Assembly: GCA_001940845.1 (NCBI GenBank)
Contig: MSGV01000010.1
Location: 124,001 to 188,000 of the forward strand
DNA from: Christensenellaceae bacterium Phil7
Lineage (GTDB): Bacteria; Bacillota; Clostridia; Christensenellales; CAG-138
Reading direction: 5' to 3'
DNA length: 64,000 nt
A program made the position numbers and the translations under genes. The stretch's first letter is position 1, and each line of letters starts with the position of its first letter. Shown here one piece after another: positions 54,090 to 62,588 of the stretch. Below the pieces are notes generated by a model that saw only the letters and a list, made by a program, of their open reading frames with translations, was not told the DNA's origin and searched no databases.

Positions 54090-55358
54090 TCATTCGTGAT
54101 GTCCCCTCTTGAGACGCTCAAGATCGCTGGGTTCAAGCGCAATCCTTCCATCGAGCCTGCCCTGCTCAAGACCGGCAACGCCGATGAAATTCTGCTGCTC
54201 TTCCCTTGCCTTGCGGCATTCTTCGCAATGGCATTCGCCGGAATAATGCTCGGGCTCGGTATAGGTGGTTATGACACCCTCAAAATTGCGGAGGATGGTC
54301 TTTCTCGGGGACTGGCTGATGACGTAATTCGGCATGACGGGGGTCTTTCCGCCGCCGCCCGGTGCATCGACTACAAAGGTCGGCACACAATAGCCGCTGG
54401 TATGACCGCGCAGCCCTTCGATAATCTCTATACCCTTGCTTACAGGGGTACGGAAATGGGAGAGACCCATGGAGAGATCGCATACATAGATATAGTATGG
54501 ACGAACACGGATCTGAACGAGCCCCTGAACAAGCTTCTTCATTACATGCACGCAGTCATTGACGCCTGCAAGCAGCACGCTCTGATTGCCAAGGGGGATG
54601 CCCGCATCCGCAAGCATTTCGCAAGCGCGCTTGCTCTCTTCTGTTATCTCATTCGGATGGTTGAAATGGGTATTGAGCCAAATGGGATGATACTTCTTCA
54701 GCATTGCGCAGAGCTCCGGAGTGATCCTCTGGGGACAGACAACGGGGGTGCGGGAGCCTATGCGCACGATCTCCACATGGGGCATCTTGCGAAGCTCGCT
54801 GATGATATATTCGAGCCTATCATTATTCTGCATGAGCGCATCGCCGCCGGAGAGCAGAACATCGCGCACCTCGGTATGGTTCCTGATATATTCAAGACAT
54901 GCATCGATCTGCTTGGTGGGCACTGCGGTATCATGCTGACCCGCAAACCTTCTGCGGGTGCAGTGGCGGCAATACATGGAGCACTGATCCGTGATGAGGA
55001 ACAGCACCCTGTCCGGGTAACGATGAGTCAGCCCCGGAACGGGAGAATCGGTATCCTCATGCAGCGGATCGAGCTGATCCTCGGGAGCCTGATAAAGCTC
55101 TGCTGCCGATGGGATGCACTGACGGCGGATGGGATCGAATGGATCATCCGGGTTTATAAGTGAGAGATAGTAGGGCGTGATAGCCATGCGGAGTGTTCCG
55201 AGGCATTTGGCAACGCCTTCCTCCTCCTCGGGAGTAAGCTTGATATATTTTTTGAGATCATCCAGGGTCTCAATGCGATTTTTGACCTGCCAATGCCAAT
55301 CATTCCAGAGCTCATCCGGAATATCGGTAAAGAGGCCATACTGCCTGCTTTTATTCAT
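54090..55358 (-). CDS. kamA: Lysine 2,3-aminomutase
   Basis: The 422-residue radical-SAM enzyme starts at ATG 55356-55358 (AAAGGA upstream). The cluster motif is C126-x3-C130-x2-C133 (CSMYCRHC), the PLP loop is in DAPGGGGKTP, and the C-terminal zinc cysteines are in CHCEECRKA. It converts L-lysine to L-beta-lysine, the first step of the pathway. The frame is open to 55436, but the family N-terminus is MNKSRQYGLFTDIPDELWND. Confidence 0.96.
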   Translation of the reverse strand: MNKSRQYGLFTDIPDELWNDWHWQVKNRIETLDDLKKYIKLTPEEEEGVAKCLGTLRMAITPYYLSLINPDDPFDPIRRQCIPSAAELYQAPEDQLDPLHEDTDSPVPGLTHRYPDRVLFLITDQCSMYCRHCTRRRFAGQHDTAVPTKQIDACLEYIRNHTEVRDVLLSGGDALMQNNDRLEYIISELRKMPHVEIVRIGSRTPVVCPQRITPELCAMLKKYHPIWLNTHFNHPNEITEESKRACEMLADAGIPLGNQSVLLAGVNDCVHVMKKLVQGLVQIRVRPYYIYVCDLSMGLSHFRTPVSKGIEIIEGLRGHTSGYCVPTFVVDAPGGGGKTPVMPNYVISQSPRKTILRNFEGVITTYTEPEHYSGECHCEECRKAREEQQNFIGVAGLEQGRLDGRIALEPSDLERLKRGHHE

Positions 55359-55429
55359 GCTTCTTATTCCTTTCGATTGGGTTGGGCGATCGCCCCAAAT
55401 CCGTTCGCTATTCGCAGCAGCGGGTCGGA

Positions 55430-56470
55430 TCAGCAATACTTCTCGTCAAAGAGCTTACGGAGCTTCTCATTCTCACGAAGCACGTTGAGGGTGATCTCAG
55501 CATGATCCTTTGTATAGCCATTGCCGACGATCATGGTGACATCCTTGCCAACGCCCTCTGCGCCGAGTGCAGCCTTGGTGAAGCTGGTGGCCATGGAGAA
55601 GAAATAGACGATACCATCATCGCGAACGGGGAGGATCGCGCTCATTTCGCAGCTTTCAATATTTACGCAGCAGATAGAGATATCATATTCCTTGCCGCCA
55701 TTGGCTTCGAGCGCAGCTTCAAGCACCTCGATGGGCTTGGTCGCATCGGCAACGATGACCTTATGATATACGCCGAGCTCCATGAGTCCGGGAACCTGAG
55801 CGGGATTGCGGACGACACCAACGACATTACCGGTCTCGCCGACCTTCTTCATCGCCTCATAGCCGCAGAGAACGCCGCTCTTGCCGTTTGCGCCGAGGAT
55901 GAGCACGCTGTCGCCCTCCTTGGGGAGCTTGCGAGCCTGTGCGGGTGCGCCTGCAACATCGAGTGCAGCCAGTGCAAGGGGTTCGCTCATATCATCGGGG
56001 AGCTTTGCATAGATGCCGCTCTCGAAGAGCACGGCCTGACCAACGATATCAACGCGGTCGATATCCTTATGGATGGCAAGGATCTTTTCGATCTTGAGAG
56101 GAGTGAGGGAAAGGGATACGAGCGAAGCGATCTTATCGCCGACCTTCAGGTCACGATCCTGGAGATCTTCACCGATATAAGCGACCTTACCGATGAACAT
56201 GCCGCCGGAGCCCGTTACGGGATTCTGCTGCTTGCCGCGCTCTGCAACGATACCGAGGATCATTTCGCCGATCTTCGTCTCATCGCCGCCGCATGCTTCC
56301 TCGATCTGGGTGAAGGATGCGGAATCGATATTGAGGGAGATGACATCGCAGATGATCTCATTCGAATAACGCTTGGTCATATCGTTATCAATCTTCCATG
56401 CTGCCTGAGTGAGAACGCCCTTGGGCTCGATAACCCTGTGAGTACCGTACTTGTTTCCTTTGAGTGCCAT
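55430..56470 (-). CDS. kdd: L-erythro-3,5-diaminohexanoate dehydrogenase
   Basis: The 346-residue product (MALKGNKYGTHRVIEPKGVL) has a Rossmann stretch (DSVLILGANGKSGVLCGYEA). It oxidises 3,5-diaminohexanoate with NAD to 3-keto-5-aminohexanoate. It sits between kce and kamA with short gaps, as in other lysine fermenters. Length is typical. Confidence 0.95.
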   Translation of the reverse strand: MALKGNKYGTHRVIEPKGVLTQAAWKIDNDMTKRYSNEIICDVISLNIDSASFTQIEEACGGDETKIGEMILGIVAERGKQQNPVTGSGGMFIGKVAYIGEDLQDRDLKVGDKIASLVSLSLTPLKIEKILAIHKDIDRVDIVGQAVLFESGIYAKLPDDMSEPLALAALDVAGAPAQARKLPKEGDSVLILGANGKSGVLCGYEAMKKVGETGNVVGVVRNPAQVPGLMELGVYHKVIVADATKPIEVLEAALEANGGKEYDISICCVNIESCEMSAILPVRDDGIVYFFSMATSFTKAALGAEGVGKDVTMIVGNGYTKDHAEITLNVLRENEKLRKLFDEKYC

Positions 56471-56518
56471 TATTAATTTCCTCCTGAATTTCTTTGAATA
56501 TTGGTTTTTAGCTATCTA

Positions 56519-57346
56519 TTATGCGCGTGGAGCGAGGCCAAGGATCTCCCTTGCCTCCGCAGGGGTCGCGATCTCCCTGCCGAGTTCCTTTGCGATGCGA
56601 ACGGCCTTTTCGACCAGCTCCGCATTGCTCTTTGCGAGCACACCCTTTTCGAGGTAAACATTATCCTCGAAGCCGACGCGCACATGGCCGCCGAGCAGGA
56701 TGCCGAGGGTTATCATCGGGAATTCGGTTCTGCCTACGCCTGCAACGGTGAATGTGGAACCGGCAGGTATGCTGCCCGCCATGAATACGAGATCACGCGG
56801 GGTGCCGCTGATGCCGCCATTGACGCCCATTACAAAATCGAAATGCATGGGGCTCTTGATATAGCCCTTCTTATTCAAGCGAATCGCCATATCTATCATG
56901 CCCTTATCGAATACCTCGACCTCCGGCTTAATGTTTCTTTCAATCATGCGTTCGCCGAAATATTTGATGGTATTCTCGGTATTGACGAAGATATCATCGC
57001 CGCCGAAATTGCAGGTGCCGCAATCGAGGGTTGCCATTTCGGGCATGAGCTCTATCGGCTGGAGCCTTTCATCATCCGTCATGCCGACAGCGCCGCCGGT
57101 CGATGGCTGGATGATGACATCGGGGCATTTTGCATAGATGGCATCCATGCACTCCTTGAAGCGTGCCTTATCCTGAGTGGGAGTGCCATCATCATAGCGT
57201 ACATGCAGATGGATGATGCTTGCGCCGGCCTTATATGCGGCATAGGCTTCATTTGCGATTTCCTCAACGGTATAGGGGACGGCGGGATTATGCTCCTTGG
57301 TGACCTCCGCGCCGCAGATACATGCCGTTATTATCAGCTTTTCCAT
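56519..57346 (-). CDS. kce: 3-keto-5-aminohexanoate cleavage enzyme
   Basis: The 275-residue member of the BKACE family starts MEKLIITACICGAEVTKEHN and has the zinc-binding HLHVR motif (IIHLHVRYDDGTPTQD) and QPSTGG. It condenses 3-keto-5-aminohexanoate with acetyl-CoA to give 3-aminobutyryl-CoA and acetoacetate. Second gene of the operon. Confidence 0.95.
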   Translation of the reverse strand: MEKLIITACICGAEVTKEHNPAVPYTVEEIANEAYAAYKAGASIIHLHVRYDDGTPTQDKARFKECMDAIYAKCPDVIIQPSTGGAVGMTDDERLQPIELMPEMATLDCGTCNFGGDDIFVNTENTIKYFGERMIERNIKPEVEVFDKGMIDMAIRLNKKGYIKSPMHFDFVMGVNGGISGTPRDLVFMAGSIPAGSTFTVAGVGRTEFPMITLGILLGGHVRVGFEDNVYLEKGVLAKSNAELVEKAVRIAKELGREIATPAEAREILGLAPRA

Positions 57347-57376
57347 TTCATGCTCCTTTCACGGATCGAGATGCGC

Positions 57377-57769
57377 TTATTTCCTCTGCTTATCCTTGGG
57401 AACGACGCAGGTGCCGGTTGCACGGCAGACCACAATGGGTTCCTCCAGGAAATCACAGGCGGATTCATTGATATCCGGGCGGGGAATGATTACCTTGCGG
57501 GCCTCAAAGCTCATCTTGCGGGAGCTGTTGCCGATCTTGGTGATCTCGCCATAAGCCTCGATATAATCGCCGGCGTAGACGGGAGCAATGAATTCTACCA
57601 TATCGTATGCCTTGAACAGACCCTCATCCCCATCGCACTTGATGAGGAGCTCTGTTGCAACATCGCCGAAGAGGGCGAGCATATGTGCGCCGTCAACGAG
57701 ATTTCCGCCGTAATGGGCATCCTGTGAGCTCATGCGGAGCCTGATAGTTGATGTGATTTTCTCTTCCAT
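57377..57769 (-). CDS. kal: 3-aminobutyryl-CoA ammonia-lyase
   Basis: The 130-residue hot-dog-fold protein ([40 protein letters not shown]) releases ammonia from 3-aminobutyryl-CoA to give crotonyl-CoA, which then enters butyrate formation. ATG 57767-57769 has AGGAGG seven bases upstream. The frame remains open to 57952, but that part is the riboswitch and terminator. First gene of the operon. Confidence 0.94.
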   Translation of the reverse strand: MEEKITSTIRLRMSSQDAHYGGNLVDGAHMLALFGDVATELLIKCDGDEGLFKAYDMVEFIAPVYAGDYIEAYGEITKIGNSSRKMSFEARKVIIPRPDINESACDFLEEPIVVCRATGTCVVPKDKQRK

Positions 57770-57806
57770 GAGATAGCCTCCTTGATAAAATATTGAAATT
57801 ATAGCA

Positions 57807-57854
57807 GAAAAACAGCGCCATTCAAACAATCGGATGTCTTGTTTGAATAGCGCT
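57807..57854 (-). terminator. Riboswitch-controlled intrinsic terminator before kal
   Basis: On the minus strand AGCGCTATTCAAACAA (57839-57854) pairs with TTGTTTGAATGGCGCT (57814-57829) at all 16 positions (one G-U), followed by GTTTTTC. The first nine bases are also the 3' strand of the aptamer's closing region, so terminator and ligand-bound aptamer exclude each other. Confidence 0.88.
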
Positions 57855-58031
57855 TCATCTCTACGGATGACAGTCGCAGCGCACTGAGCACTGCGCCCAA
57901 GCAAGGGCGGAGCGATTTCCGAATCACGGCTTGCTTTCGGCAGGAACCGCATTCATGCCCGGAGGGAATCGCCCCCTGAACCGAAATCGCTTTCGGAACC
58001 CAAGCCTACCTCAGCCCCTGCGCCTCTATCT
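57846..58031 (-). ncRNA. Lysine riboswitch (L box) of the lysine-fermentation operon
   Basis: In the transcript the leader has the conserved L-box pieces in order. GATAGAGGCGC comes at the 5' end, then a P2/P3 region. GCCGAAAGCAAG pairs with CTTGCTTGGGC (P4). Then come ACTGTC, the short CATC/GATG helix (P5) and GAAGCGCTATTC closing P1 against AGATAG. The same pieces occur in the Bacillus subtilis lysC leader. The order aptamer-terminator-kal puts the catabolic operon under lysine control. Confidence 0.88.
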
Positions 58032-58039
58032 TTATTAAA

Positions 58040-58069
58040 AGTATACCAAAAGTAGCTCGAATTTGTCAA
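58040..58069 (-). promoter_or_regulatory. Promoter of the riboswitch-kal-kce-kdd-kamADE operon
   Basis: Minus strand TTGACA (58064-58069), 18 bases, TATACT (58040-58045), ending just before the aptamer. Confidence 0.82.
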
Positions 58070-58139
58070 TAGGAAAACGGCAAAAAAGCCAATATATTCT
58101 CCATTTTTCCCTATCGGCACGAGCCCGCCCGCATGGCGC

Positions 58140-59135
58140 TTAATCGCTGCTATGATCGCTCAGGCTGTAGCCATGCCTATAGATCTGGCGATTTTCCAAG
58201 CCCCAAACCCTTTCGGAGAACTTGCCCACCTCGACCGCATTGAGCGCATCGAACATCTCATAGAGCCTTGCATCGAGGGTATCAACCGCCGAAACGATCT
58301 CGGCCTCCGGAAACATCGGCATCTTCGGCGAGCCATATTCCGGTATGCCATGATGGGAAAGCAGGATATGCGAGACGAGGTTCGCCGTCTCACGGGATAT
58401 GCTCAATTCCGCACAGGCCTGCTCAACCATTGCCATGCCCATGGATATATGCCCAAGCAATTGCCCCTCTGCCGTATACGCATTTGCAAGCCCAAGCTCC
58501 CCAACATCGAGCTCTATGGTCTTGGCGATATCATGCAGGATGACGCCCGTATAGACGAGCTCATCACAAAGCTCGGGATAGAGCTTTGAATATATTTCAA
58601 CTGCCTTTCTGGCCATTTGCAGCATGGTATGCGTATGGTACATGAGCCCGCCGCGCACCGCATGATGCATACGCATTGCGCCGGGATAGCATTCAAGCTT
58701 CTCCCTATTCTCGCGCAGGAGATAGCGCGTCAGCCTCGAAAGCTCCTGCTGCTTGAATGCGCCGACGAAATCATAGAGCTCCTGATAGAGCTTTTCGCCA
58801 TCCACCGGCGAGCTTGCAACGAGCTTGCTCATATCCACATCATCATTCGGGTTCATATGGCGGATGCGCTCGATCTTGAGCTGCTCGGCATCGCGATACA
58901 TATTTATCGTGCCGCGGATCTTGATGACCTCGCCCGCACCATAACTGCCATGAACCGCACTCTGATAATCCCAAAGCTTGGCATTGATCTCACCATCGGC
59001 ATCCACAAGCGTGAAATCGAGATATTCCGCACCCTTAACATTCACCTTGAGCTGAACATTTTTGATGAGGCAGAAACCCTCCACCTGATTGGTGACATTA
59101 TTTACGATATTTGATAAAAGTTTCATTCTTCCCAT
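58140..59135 (-). CDS. yhaM: 3'-5' exoribonuclease YhaM-type (OB fold plus HD domain)
   Basis: The 331-residue product has an N-terminal OB-fold (residues about 15-100: GFCLIKNVQLKVNVKGAEYL, YGAGEVIKIRGTINMY) and an HD domain with MHHAVRGGLMYHTHTML, ILHDIAKTIELD and HILLSHHG. YhaM trims short single-stranded RNA and DNA. ATG 59133-59135 has GAAGG eight bases upstream. A TTG at 59153 overlapping the lipoprotein stop is less likely. Confidence 0.9.
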   Translation of the reverse strand: MGRMKLLSNIVNNVTNQVEGFCLIKNVQLKVNVKGAEYLDFTLVDADGEINAKLWDYQSAVHGSYGAGEVIKIRGTINMYRDAEQLKIERIRHMNPNDDVDMSKLVASSPVDGEKLYQELYDFVGAFKQQELSRLTRYLLRENREKLECYPGAMRMHHAVRGGLMYHTHTMLQMARKAVEIYSKLYPELCDELVYTGVILHDIAKTIELDVGELGLANAYTAEGQLLGHISMGMAMVEQACAELSISRETANLVSHILLSHHGIPEYGSPKMPMFPEAEIVSAVDTLDARLYEMFDALNAVEVGKFSERVWGLENRQIYRHGYSLSDHSSD

Positions 59136-59149
59136 GGCTTCATCCTTCG

Positions 59150-59773
59150 TCAATTGAAATCATAGCGCTTGCATGAGCTGACGCGCACGGAATCACCAAT
59201 CTTTATGAAGCTGATATCCAGCATACATTCCGAACCATCGGTGCCATCCACATCAATCGTAGCAAGATAGCCGCCATTATGGAGGAGCTCAATAGCCTTC
59301 ATCTCAACCCGGCTTCCAAAGCTATCCTTCGGCTTGATGAAATAGGTCTCGGATTTCCTATCGAAATAGAAGAGCACCTCATCCTCAAAGGTATGATTAT
59401 AGCGCATGGTGGCCTTGACGCCGAAAATTTCCTCAGTGAGCTTATCTGCATCGGCCGCAGAAACCTTCGCATAGCCATCATCGCCGGCGATGACCTTATC
59501 ATTATAGTAGAAATAGAGGAAATACTCTATCTCCTTGAAGGTTATCGGGTTGTTGCCATCGAAGGTAAAGCCGCTTTCCGCAAAGGCTTCGGCAAGGGTT
59601 TCCAGCTTTAGCTTTTGCGCATCATTGATGAAATCATTGAATGGATTCCGTTCTTCATTCTGCGGCTGCGGCTTTTTGCAGGCGCAAAGCGTGAAAACGG
59701 AGCCGAGAGTCAGGCAGACCAACAGCAGGCAGATCATTTTATTTAGAATACATCTTGGATTATTTTTCATCAT
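59150..59773 (-). CDS. Lipoprotein of unknown function
   Basis: The 207-residue product has a signal peptide and lipobox LCAC near residue 32, followed by a charged stretch and a domain of about 150 residues with no motif I recognise (NPITFKEIEYFLYFYYNDKV). It is upstream of yhaM in the same direction, with the stop 15 bases before the yhaM ATG, so they are probably cotranscribed. Confidence 0.75.
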   Translation of the reverse strand: MMKNNPRCILNKMICLLLVCLTLGSVFTLCACKKPQPQNEERNPFNDFINDAQKLKLETLAEAFAESGFTFDGNNPITFKEIEYFLYFYYNDKVIAGDDGYAKVSAADADKLTEEIFGVKATMRYNHTFEDEVLFYFDRKSETYFIKPKDSFGSRVEMKAIELLHNGGYLATIDVDGTDGSECMLDISFIKIGDSVRVSSCKRYDFN

Positions 59774-60108
59774 TCAGCCTTTCAAGTCATTTGATACGAT
59801 TATTATACCATATTTCTTATGCATTTGCAACCGATATGCCAAAGGAACGTAAGTATTCAGCAAGGCTTTCCACGACGTTTGGAATTACCCCCAGCCATTA
59901 AAGCCATGACGCGAAGCGACAGGTTGTCCGCGCCTGCCGCTTCTTCAATCCACCGTTTTTCATACCGACGGGTTGCTTTCCCGGTCGGAAATTCATTGCT
60001 TCTTCCTATTAAGTTATTTCTGGATAAGAGTGAACGTGGTTCGGGTCGTCGCAATGCTTCGGCGACCCGATCAACATAGGTTTTCAGTTTCTAAAGAGTG
60101 AGCGTCTA
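59774..60108. other. Intergenic region with LRR 3' element
   Basis: Contains the 3' element at 59993-60069. The rest (59774-59990) shows no gene. Confidence 0.5.
59993..60069 (-). repeat. Conserved 3' element of LRR genes, copy 5
   Basis: Hairpin CGGGTCGTCG/CGGCGACCCG (60042-60069), spacer, TAGGAAGAAGCAATGA (59993-60008) in gene orientation; closest to the element after the gene at 6640. Confidence 0.7.
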
Positions 60109-62028
60109 TTAGAAACCGAGCGCAGCACGCATGATGAGCGTTGCATCGAGAATGGTGATCTCGCCATCGCCATCCATATCACAGAGGGGGATTGCTACAT
60201 CCGGAAGGGCGATGAGGCTCAGCGCATGGCGCATGACCATAACCGCATCCAATGTATCGACCACACCATCGCCATTCGCATCGCCGGGGATGCCGGGAGT
60301 GCTTTCGCCAACGATAATGGTGAAGGTCGCAGTTTTGCCCCTGCCGCAATCATAGGTATAGGTGACCTCGGTTACGCCTTCATCGAGGATCAGGATATTA
60401 TCCTGCACGCTTCCGCCAACCCAATTGGAAGCCTTTGTAACATCGAAGCTGCCGGGAAGGGTGGAAAGATCGAGCGTGCGACCAACGCTGAAAGCAGCGG
60501 TGTATGCATTGTTTCCACATTCCAAGCTATAGAGACCTTCGCAATTATTGATATCAAGACTTGTCAGCTGGTTTCCGGAGCAATTCAAATACCCAAGCGA
60601 AGATGCGTTGCTGATGACCAGCTCAGTTATCCGGTTATCGCTGCACCACAGATCCTCAAGCGCAGGATTATTGCTGACATACAGCTTGGTCAGCTGATTA
60701 TTGTAGCAATATAACCTCTCAAGAGCAGGGGTATTGCTGAGATTCAGCTCGGTCAGCTGATTGTCGTTGCAAATCAACCATTTAAGCGCAGGCTTATTGC
60801 TGGCATCCAGCTCGGTAAGCTGATTGCCGCTGCAAAATAGCGTCTCAAGCGCAGGCTTATTGCTGGCATCCAGCTCGGTCAGCTGATTGTCGGAGCAATC
60901 CAGATCCTTAAGCGCAGGGTTATTGCTGATATTCAGCTCGGTCAGCTGATTGACGTTGCAATACAGCTTCTCAAGCGCAGGGTTATGACTGGCATCCAGC
61001 TCGGTCAGCCGATTGCTGCTGCACCATAGATCCTTAAGCGCAGGATTATGGCTGATATCCAGCTCGGTAAGCTGATTGCGATGGCACCATAACAACTCAA
61101 GCGCAGGGTTATGGCTGACATCCAGTTCGGTCAGCGAACTATCCTGGCAATACAGGCTCTTAAGCGCAGGGTTGTTGCTGAAATCCATTTCGACCAACGG
61201 ATTGCCACCGCACCAGAGCTCCTCAAGCACAGGGTTATGACCGATATACAGTCCATTCATCTGATTGAATTGGAAATCCAAGCTCCTGAGCGCAGGGTTA
61301 TGGATGAGATTCAGATCGGTCAGCCGATTGCTTGCGCAATTCATAATGCTAAGCGCAGGGTTGTTGCTGACATCCAGTTCTGTCAGCTGATTGCCGCCGC
61401 AATTCAACTCCTCAAGCGCAGGATTATGGCTGACATCCAGCTCGGTCAGCTGATTGCCATAGCAATTCAAAAAAACAAGCTCAGGGTTGTTGCTGACATC
61501 CAGCTCGGTCAGCTCGTTGTATCCGAGCATCAGCTCCTCAAGCGCAGGATTATGGCTGATATCCAGCGCGGTTACCCAATTGCTCTCGAGGTATAAATGC
61601 CTGAGCGCAGGGTTATGGCTGACATCCAGCGCAGTTACCTGATTACCGCCGAAATCCAAACTACTAAGCGCAGGGTTATGGCTGACATCCAGCGCGGTCA
61701 GCATATTGCCGCCGCAATCCAAGCTCTCGAGTGCATTGAAGAACTCAATGCCTCTCATATTGGCGATGCCCATGCGCTCGACATAGATTGAATCGACCGC
61801 CGCTATCTCCGCTTCGCTGAGGATACCATTGCTATCCGTATCGAAATTATCACCGACATAGCCTCTGAATGTTGCATCGGGGAAGTTCGCTGCGTTGATC
61901 TCAACGGGTCCTTCCTTGACGACCAAGGGCTTGCTTGCCTTCGGTACGGTGAGCGCAAAGGAAGAGGTTGGGAGCACTGCAAGCGCAAGCACGAGAGCAA
62001 GCAGTGCAGCAAAGGTACGTTTTTTCAT
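60109..62028 (-). CDS. Secreted leucine-rich-repeat protein with dockerin, under switch B
   Basis: From ATG 62026-62028 (AAGGAGG upstream, same context as at 6640) the product has 639 residues. A signal peptide (MKKRTFAALLALVLALAVLP) precedes an EF-hand-like DTDSNGILSEAEI and about 22 LRR units in which HNPAL, NNPAL and NKPAL variants alternate. A linker and a dockerin (GDANGDGVVDTLDAVMVMR, CDMDGDGEIT) end it. The N-terminus, leader and 3' element are most like those of the gene at 6640. The perfect promoter of the upstream switch faces this gene. Confidence 0.88.
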   Translation of the reverse strand: MKKRTFAALLALVLALAVLPTSSFALTVPKASKPLVVKEGPVEINAANFPDATFRGYVGDNFDTDSNGILSEAEIAAVDSIYVERMGIANMRGIEFFNALESLDCGGNMLTALDVSHNPALSSLDFGGNQVTALDVSHNPALRHLYLESNWVTALDISHNPALEELMLGYNELTELDVSNNPELVFLNCYGNQLTELDVSHNPALEELNCGGNQLTELDVSNNPALSIMNCASNRLTDLNLIHNPALRSLDFQFNQMNGLYIGHNPVLEELWCGGNPLVEMDFSNNPALKSLYCQDSSLTELDVSHNPALELLWCHRNQLTELDISHNPALKDLWCSSNRLTELDASHNPALEKLYCNVNQLTELNISNNPALKDLDCSDNQLTELDASNKPALETLFCSGNQLTELDASNKPALKWLICNDNQLTELNLSNTPALERLYCYNNQLTKLYVSNNPALEDLWCSDNRITELVISNASSLGYLNCSGNQLTSLDINNCEGLYSLECGNNAYTAAFSVGRTLDLSTLPGSFDVTKASNWVGGSVQDNILILDEGVTEVTYTYDCGRGKTATFTIIVGESTPGIPGDANGDGVVDTLDAVMVMRHALSLIALPDVAIPLCDMDGDGEITILDATLIMRAALGF

Positions 62029-62174
62029 TGGTTTATTCCTCCTTGGGAAATTTTCTTTATTCAATATCTGCATCCACCGCTTTTAAACCTGTTATAACAC
62101 AAAATTTAAAGATCCGAAGATGCAAATATGATAAAGCAAACAGAGCTTTTTCCAATACATTTCTCCTCCGAGCT

Positions 62175-62336
62175 ATTCACAAGGGTATGGTTTCGTGAAC
62201 TACCAAAAGATGGATGTATTGGAAATTTTAGTCACAATATCTAGTGGTAAGAAAGGAATCCCACCACTAAATATGCTGTTGAATTATAACTTGAATATCT
62301 AAAACTGTCAACACACGAAACTATAGTTTTACGGAC
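62175..62336. promoter_or_regulatory. Invertible promoter segment (phase switch B), ON orientation
   Basis: Sites at 62175-62200 and 62311-62336 (26 bp each) flank a 110-bp core (62201-62310), exactly the spacing of switch A. The two sites keep the inner half GTTTCGTG but differ in the outer halves, so this copy may be slower or locked. The core carries the promoter toward the LRR gene. It reads in the same strand sense as the core of switch A although the genes are in opposite strands. Confidence 0.8.
62283..62311 (-). promoter_or_regulatory. Consensus promoter inside switch B, facing the LRR gene
   Basis: Minus strand TTGACA (62306-62311), 17 bases, TATAAT (62283-62288); leader about 250 bases to the ATG at 62028. 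Confidence 0.85.
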
Positions 62337-62385
62337 AGTTTCATATTTTATTTTTTCTTTTCAAATATTCCTGCCCGGCGCACGA

Positions 62386-62427
62386 AAAAGCACCTGCCCC
62401 GAGGCTTCACCCGCAGGCAAGTGCTTT
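62386..62427 (-). terminator. Terminator after the orphan anchor and last LRR gene
   Basis: AAAAGCAC-TGCC and GGCA-GTGCTTTT arms. On the minus strand it ends transcripts from 62588 and upstream, insulating switch B. Confidence 0.7.
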
Positions 62428-62459
62428 TCTGCTTTTATATTTTATTATTTTACCGGAGT

Positions 62460-62588
62460 TCAATCCTCTTTCTTTATGAAAAGGGCAATGCCTGCGCCGC
62501 CAACGATGGCTGCGATACCGGCTCCGATCAGCGTGATCGCGCCGGTTGCAGGGGGATTGGGCGCATCGGGATGGGAGCTAGCGGTCAT
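62460..62588 (-). pseudogene. Orphan wall-anchor tail (PPATG, membrane helix, KKED) out of frame behind the LRR-dockerin gene
   Basis: A 42-codon frame encodes a DAPNPPATGAITLIG start, a hydrophobic stretch and IKKED. It is nearly identical to the C-terminus of the wall protein at 9921. It begins at an ATG overlapping the stop of the LRR gene, in another frame, with no ribosome site and no signal peptide. It looks like the 3' end of a former anchored protein cut off by replacement or frameshift. Confidence 0.7.

Larger units (their letters stand above)
62029..62459. other. Upstream region of the LRR gene at 62028
   Basis: Contains the leader homologous to 6498-6639 (inverted), switch B (62175-62336), a flank matching 6298-6329 at 31 of 32 bases on the opposite strand (62339-62370), and a terminator (62386-62427). 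Confidence 0.75.

Noticed and set aside
54021..57727. Long plus-strand frames (380, 364 and 408 codons) opposite kamA, kdd and kce
   Set aside because: Shadows created by biased codon use on the minus strand. The minus-strand products are clear pathway enzymes.
57770..57952. N-terminal extension of the kal frame
   Set aside because: It covers the riboswitch 3' end and terminator. The real start at 57769 has AGGAGG and the family N-terminus.
60600..61700. CRISPR-like regular repeats
   Set aside because: The period is about 63 bp in frame with LRR codons and the 'spacers' are conserved coding sequence, so this is a protein repeat.
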